Under the pieces are notes generated by a model. It was not told the DNA's origin. It saw only the letters and a list, made by a program, of their open reading frames with translations, and searched no databases. This document shows, piece by piece, positions 61,796 through 64,000 of a stretch of DNA of 64,000 nt. This stretch comes from Oscillospiraceae bacterium (GTDB lineage: Bacteria > Bacillota > Clostridia > Oscillospirales > Oscillospiraceae): contig SVKL01000004.1 in the NCBI GenBank assembly GCA_015068495.1, positions 56,396 through 120,395 of the forward strand. Reading direction: 5' to 3'. The number at the start of each line of letters is the position of its first letter. Position 1 is the first letter of the stretch. The position numbers were made by a program, and so were the translations under genes.

Positions 61796-62578
61796 ATGCA
61801 GGGGAAAGTAGAAATCTGCGGTGTGAACACCGCGCAGCTCAAGGTACTGTCCCAAAGCCAAATGGATTGCCTGCTGTTGCAGGCAAAAAACGGCGATGCC
61901 CACGCCCGACAGGCCTTGATTGAAGGCAATCTCCGTTTGGTGCTGTCGGTAATCCAACGTTTTGAGAAACGGGGAGAGAGTCCCGACGATTTGTTTCAGG
62001 TAGGCTGCATTGGTCTGATGAAGGCAATTGCCAACTTTGACCCCACCAAGGGGGTACGGTTTTCCACCTACGGCGTGCCTATGATTGCCGGGGAGGTGCG
62101 GCGGTACCTGCGGGACAATTCCACCATTCGGGTATCCCGCTCCCTGCGGGATATTGCCTACCGCGTGCTGCAATGCAAGGAAGCCCTTTTGCTGCGTCTG
62201 GGCAGAGAGCCCACCAACGGGGAGGTTGCCAAGGAGCTGGACCTGCCGGAGGGGGATGTGGCAGAGGCGCTGGATGCCGTATGCGCACCCATCAGCCTGT
62301 ACGATCCGGTATACGCCGAGGGCGGCGACCCGCTGACCATTTTGGATCAGGTGAAGGACACCCGCAACACCGAGGGGGCGTGGATTGACCAAATCTGTCT
62401 GCAATCTGCCTTCCGCAGCCTTGGCGCCCGGGAAAAGCAGATTCTCTCTCTGCGGTTTTACGACGGAAAAACCCAAATGGAGGTGGCAAATCTGCTGGGA
62501 ATCTCTCAGGCGCAGGTATCCCGCTTGGAAAAAGGGGCAATCAAATCTATGCGGAAATCCTTCAGCTTAACCAGTTAA
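61796..62578 (+). CDS. sigG: RNA polymerase sporulation sigma factor SigG
   Basis: A 260-residue sigma-70 family protein. The N-terminus KVEICGVNTAQLKVLS is the SigG hallmark. Region 2 reads ARQALIEGNLRLVLSVIQRFEKRGESPDDLFQVGCIGLMKAIANFD, then FSTYGVPMIAGEVRRYLRDN. Region 4 is SLGAREKQILSLRFYDGKTQMEVANLLGISQAQVSRLEKGAIKSMRK, with the helix-turn-helix. AGGAGG precedes the start by 5 bases. It directs late forespore genes. The usual neighbours spoIIGA-sigE are not upstream here. Confidence 0.95.
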   Translation: MQGKVEICGVNTAQLKVLSQSQMDCLLLQAKNGDAHARQALIEGNLRLVLSVIQRFEKRGESPDDLFQVGCIGLMKAIANFDPTKGVRFSTYGVPMIAGEVRRYLRDNSTIRVSRSLRDIAYRVLQCKEALLLRLGREPTNGEVAKELDLPEGDVAEALDAVCAPISLYDPVYAEGGDPLTILDQVKDTRNTEGAWIDQICLQSAFRSLGAREKQILSLRFYDGKTQMEVANLLGISQAQVSRLEKGAIKSMRKSFSLTS

Positions 62579-62582
62579 CCGA

Positions 62583-62615
62583 AGCGCTGCGCTTAAATAA
62601 GCGCGGCGCTTTTTT
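62583..62615 (+). terminator. Terminator of sigG
   Basis: A 12-bp stem AGCGCTGCGCTT/AAGCGCGGCGCT with one G-U pair, AAAT loop, then T5-6. Confidence 0.9.
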
Positions 62616-62636
62616 ACATTTTTCCTCCCCCACAGG

Positions 62637-62665
62637 TTGACAGCGCCTGCCGGTCAAGTTAAAAT
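62637..62665 (+). promoter_or_regulatory. Promoter of the ureidoglycolate lyase-like gene
   Basis: Perfect TTGACA (62637-62642), 17 bases, TAAAAT (62660-62665), 33 bases before the start codon. Confidence 0.82.
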
Positions 62666-62698
62666 AGTTCTATACGAATAAAACAGGAGGAATACGCT

Positions 62699-63190
62699 AT
62701 GCGTCAAATTCATATTGAGCCCCTTACCCACGAAGCCTTTGCTCCCTTCGGTCAGTTCTATGCGATGGAGCAGCCTCAGGGTCACGCCCTGTGCGGCGAA
62801 CTCCACCGCTTCTTCCCGGACAGAATCAATGCCGACAGCACCCACCGGGTGGGCTACTCCCCCATTTTGGTGAAAAAGCCCGCAAAAATGGTCATCACCC
62901 AGCAGGAGTATCACACCACCACGTGGGAGATGATTCTGCCTATGAACGATGATATGATTCTCCACGTTGCCCCCGCCTCTGCCGGAACACCCGTCACCGA
63001 ACAGGCTAAGGCATTCCTTGTGCCGAAGCACACGCTGGTGAAGATGAATGCGGCTATTTGGCATCTGGCGCCCCTGCCTGCCAACGCTGAGGAGCTGGCC
63101 GCAATGATTATCCTGCCGGAGTGCACCTACGCCAACGACTGCACCGTGGTAGACCTGACTCCCGAGCAGCAGTTTGAAATTCTGCGGTAA
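62699..63190 (+). CDS. Ureidoglycolate lyase family (AllA-like) cupin
   Basis: A 163-residue protein resembling ureidoglycolate lyase (releases urea and glyoxylate in allantoin breakdown). It has PLTHEAFAPFGQFYAME at the start, VGYSPILVKKPAKMVITQQEYHTTTWEMILPMNDDMILHVAPAS in the middle and KMNAAIWHLAPLP with YANDCTVVDL near the end. No other allantoin gene is in the window, and Clostridial members of this group may have another role. It stands alone with its own promoter. Confidence 0.8.
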   Translation: MRQIHIEPLTHEAFAPFGQFYAMEQPQGHALCGELHRFFPDRINADSTHRVGYSPILVKKPAKMVITQQEYHTTTWEMILPMNDDMILHVAPASAGTPVTEQAKAFLVPKHTLVKMNAAIWHLAPLPANAEELAAMIILPECTYANDCTVVDLTPEQQFEILR

Positions 63191-63201
63191 TTGCATATTC
63201 T

Positions 63202-63239
63202 CCCCCTCTGCCCCATAGGATATAAAAAGGCAGAGGGGG
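63202..63239 (+). promoter_or_regulatory. Hairpin burying the ylmC ribosome binding site
   Basis: CCCCCTCTGCC (63202-63212) and GGCAGAGGGGG (63229-63239) are a perfect 11-bp inverted repeat. The right arm is the likely Shine-Dalgarno sequence (AGGGGG, 7 bases before the ATG at 63247). No T-run follows. Confidence 0.6.
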
Positions 63240-63246
63240 TATTTGT

Positions 63247-63528
63247 ATGTCTGCAAGGTTTACGGATTTGCACTGCAAAGAGGTGATCTGCATCAGTGAC
63301 GGCCGGCGGCTGGGGTTTATTGAGGATGTGATTATCCAGCTTCCCCAAGGGGAAGTGAATGCCATTGTGGTGCCGGGACGGTGTAAGCTGGGTGGGCTGG
63401 GACCCCCCAGAGACGATTTTGTCATCCCGTGGAGCTGCATTTGCCGCATTGGGCCGGACATTGTGCTGGTGGACATCAAGCCCGATGACTGCCGCGTCCT
63501 GCGGGGAAAACCGAAATTGATGTTTTGA
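63247..63528 (+). CDS. YlmC/YmxH family sporulation protein
   Basis: A 93-residue PRC-barrel protein of the YlmC/YmxH family found in endospore formers. Marks are FTDLHCKEVICISDGRRLGFIEDVII, then EVNAIVVPGRCKLGGLGPPRDDFVIPWSCICRIGPDIVLVD. Its exact role in sporulation is not known. The start is fixed by AGGGGG within a hairpin. It is near sigG but has its own leader. Confidence 0.9.
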   Translation: MSARFTDLHCKEVICISDGRRLGFIEDVIIQLPQGEVNAIVVPGRCKLGGLGPPRDDFVIPWSCICRIGPDIVLVDIKPDDCRVLRGKPKLMF

Positions 63529-63532
63529 TACT

Positions 63533-63604
63533 GTAGGGCGGGGGCTTGCTCCCGCCGTTTTTTCTTATTTGGATATAGGCGGCGGGACCAAGGCCCCGCC
63601 CTAC
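63533..63604. repeat. GTAGGGCGGGG palindromic repeat
   Basis: A 72-base element with ends GTAGGGCGGGG and CCCCGCCCTAC and internal stems (GCGGGGGC/GCTCCCGC and GGCGGGACC/GGCCCCGCC). It follows the ylmC stop by four bases. Confidence 0.9.
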
Positions 63605-63690
63605 ATATTGGGTCAAAAACAGCCGAAAACAACAACATCCTGTTTTTGCAAAAAACATTGGAAAAATAATGAAAAATACGAAAAAAACAC

Positions 63691-63719
63691 TTGCAAAATG
63701 GGCACACTTCTTATATAAT
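63691..63719 (+). promoter_or_regulatory. Promoter of rpsB
   Basis: TTGCAA (63691-63696), 17 bases, perfect TATAAT (63714-63719). A leader of about 120 bases follows, rich in short stems such as CGGAAA/TTTCCG, and could hold a ribosomal-protein autoregulatory site; this was not resolved. Confidence 0.85.
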
Positions 63720-63845
63720 AATTCGGCACGGAAATTTTCCGTAGTATTACAAACCACACACCCGGGGACCTGTCGCTCTCGTCTTCGCAAGAAGGGGCGG
63801 CAAGGAATGAACGGGGTGGAGGACAAAACAAAAGGAGAAAAAACT

Positions 63846-64000
63846 ATGTCAGTCGTATCTATGAAGAGCTTGCTGGAAGCAGGCGTACACTTCGGTCACC
63901 AGACCCGTCGGTGGAACCCCAAGATGGCCACCTACATCTACACCGAGCGTAACGGTATCTACATCATTGACCTGCAGAAGACCGTTAAGAAGCTGGAAGA
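63846..64000 (+). CDS. rpsB: 30S ribosomal protein S2 (5' part only)
   Basis: The first 51 codons encode the S2 N-terminus: [51 protein letters not shown], a distinctive block of the family. AAAGGAG precedes the ATG. The gene runs past the right edge; tsf is expected next but is not in the window. Confidence 0.97.
   Translation, partial: MSVVSMKSLLEAGVHFGHQTRRWNPKMATYIYTERNGIYIIDLQKTVKKLE

Noticed and set aside
61249..61811. Short open frames in the rpsT-sigG gap
   Set aside because: Cys/Phe/Lys-rich AT-driven translations, overlapping each other in several frames, with no ribosome binding site.
63725..63845. A defined ribosomal-protein S2 leader motif
   Set aside because: Some stems are visible, but the known leader consensus could not be confirmed by eye.

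Overview
The window looks like a chromosomal stretch from a spore-forming member of the Clostridia, most likely an Oscillospirales/Ruminococcaceae-type gut bacterium. The reasons are the forespore sigma factor SigG and a YlmC/YmxH sporulation protein, the low-GC-Firmicute style of promoters and ribosome binding sites used with moderately GC-rich coding sequence, and several families of palindromic intergenic repeats of the kind seen in this group. No rRNA, tRNA or CRISPR array was found. The taxon is inferred; no 16S or marker search was possible.

Layout. 1-4.9 kb (minus): a truncated oligopeptide-binding lipoprotein, rsmG, a DUF3810 protein with a degenerate metalloprotease motif, and mtaB. 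5-9.7 kb (plus): an HPr-like protein, the Holliday-junction set ruvC, an acyltransferase, ruvA and ruvB (with a broken REP-associated transposase lodged between ruvA and ruvB), then a small zinc-ribbon protein. 9.9-12 kb: a two-gene chromate transporter and tcdA. 12.1-14.8 kb: an AT-richer type II restriction-modification island (C5 methyltransferase and MvaI/BcnI-like nuclease, convergent). 14.9-18.4 kb (minus): a sugar-use operon of a GH2 glycosidase and a GPH-type sugar symporter. 18.5-23.6 kb (plus): secA, pgeF and a peptide-binding lipoprotein.

23.7-44.5 kb (plus) is a nearly unbroken Wzx/Wzy-type exopolysaccharide cluster of 20 genes behind a strong promoter. It holds the initiating phosphoglycosyltransferase, at least five glycosyltransferases, a polymerase, a flippase, the four dTDP-L-rhamnose genes, an FdtA/FdtB-type pair for a dTDP-3-amino-3,6-dideoxyhexose, acyltransferases, a CDP-glycerol transferase-like protein, and a winged-helix/LicC-like cytidylyltransferase fusion. 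An APC permease with its own promoter follows.

46.1-53.6 kb is an arginine/ornithine module. argG-argH, an amino-acid ABC transporter and argF run on the minus strand from a promoter overlapped by an ARG-box-like inverted repeat. A TIGR00300-type ornithine cyclodeaminase-like gene is divergent from argG. 53.6-60.5 kb: a GH13 branching enzyme, DegV, a Mn-type CDF exporter, a small membrane protein and recG. 60.5-64 kb: a repeat-rich spacer, rpsT, a 0.67-kb AT-rich non-coding stretch, sigG, a ureidoglycolate-lyase family protein, ylmC and the start of rpsB.

The most interesting points are the transposase that carries its own palindromic repeat in frame together with a window-wide GTAGGG-ended repeat family, the ArgR-box/ornithine-cyclodeaminase pairing, the HTH-cytidylyltransferase fusion and the odd inverted repeat in the next promoter, a 108-nt near-perfect hairpin beside rpsT, and the iteron-like and DnaA-box-like repeats between rpsT and sigG. 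None amounts to a clearly new biological system on sequence alone.
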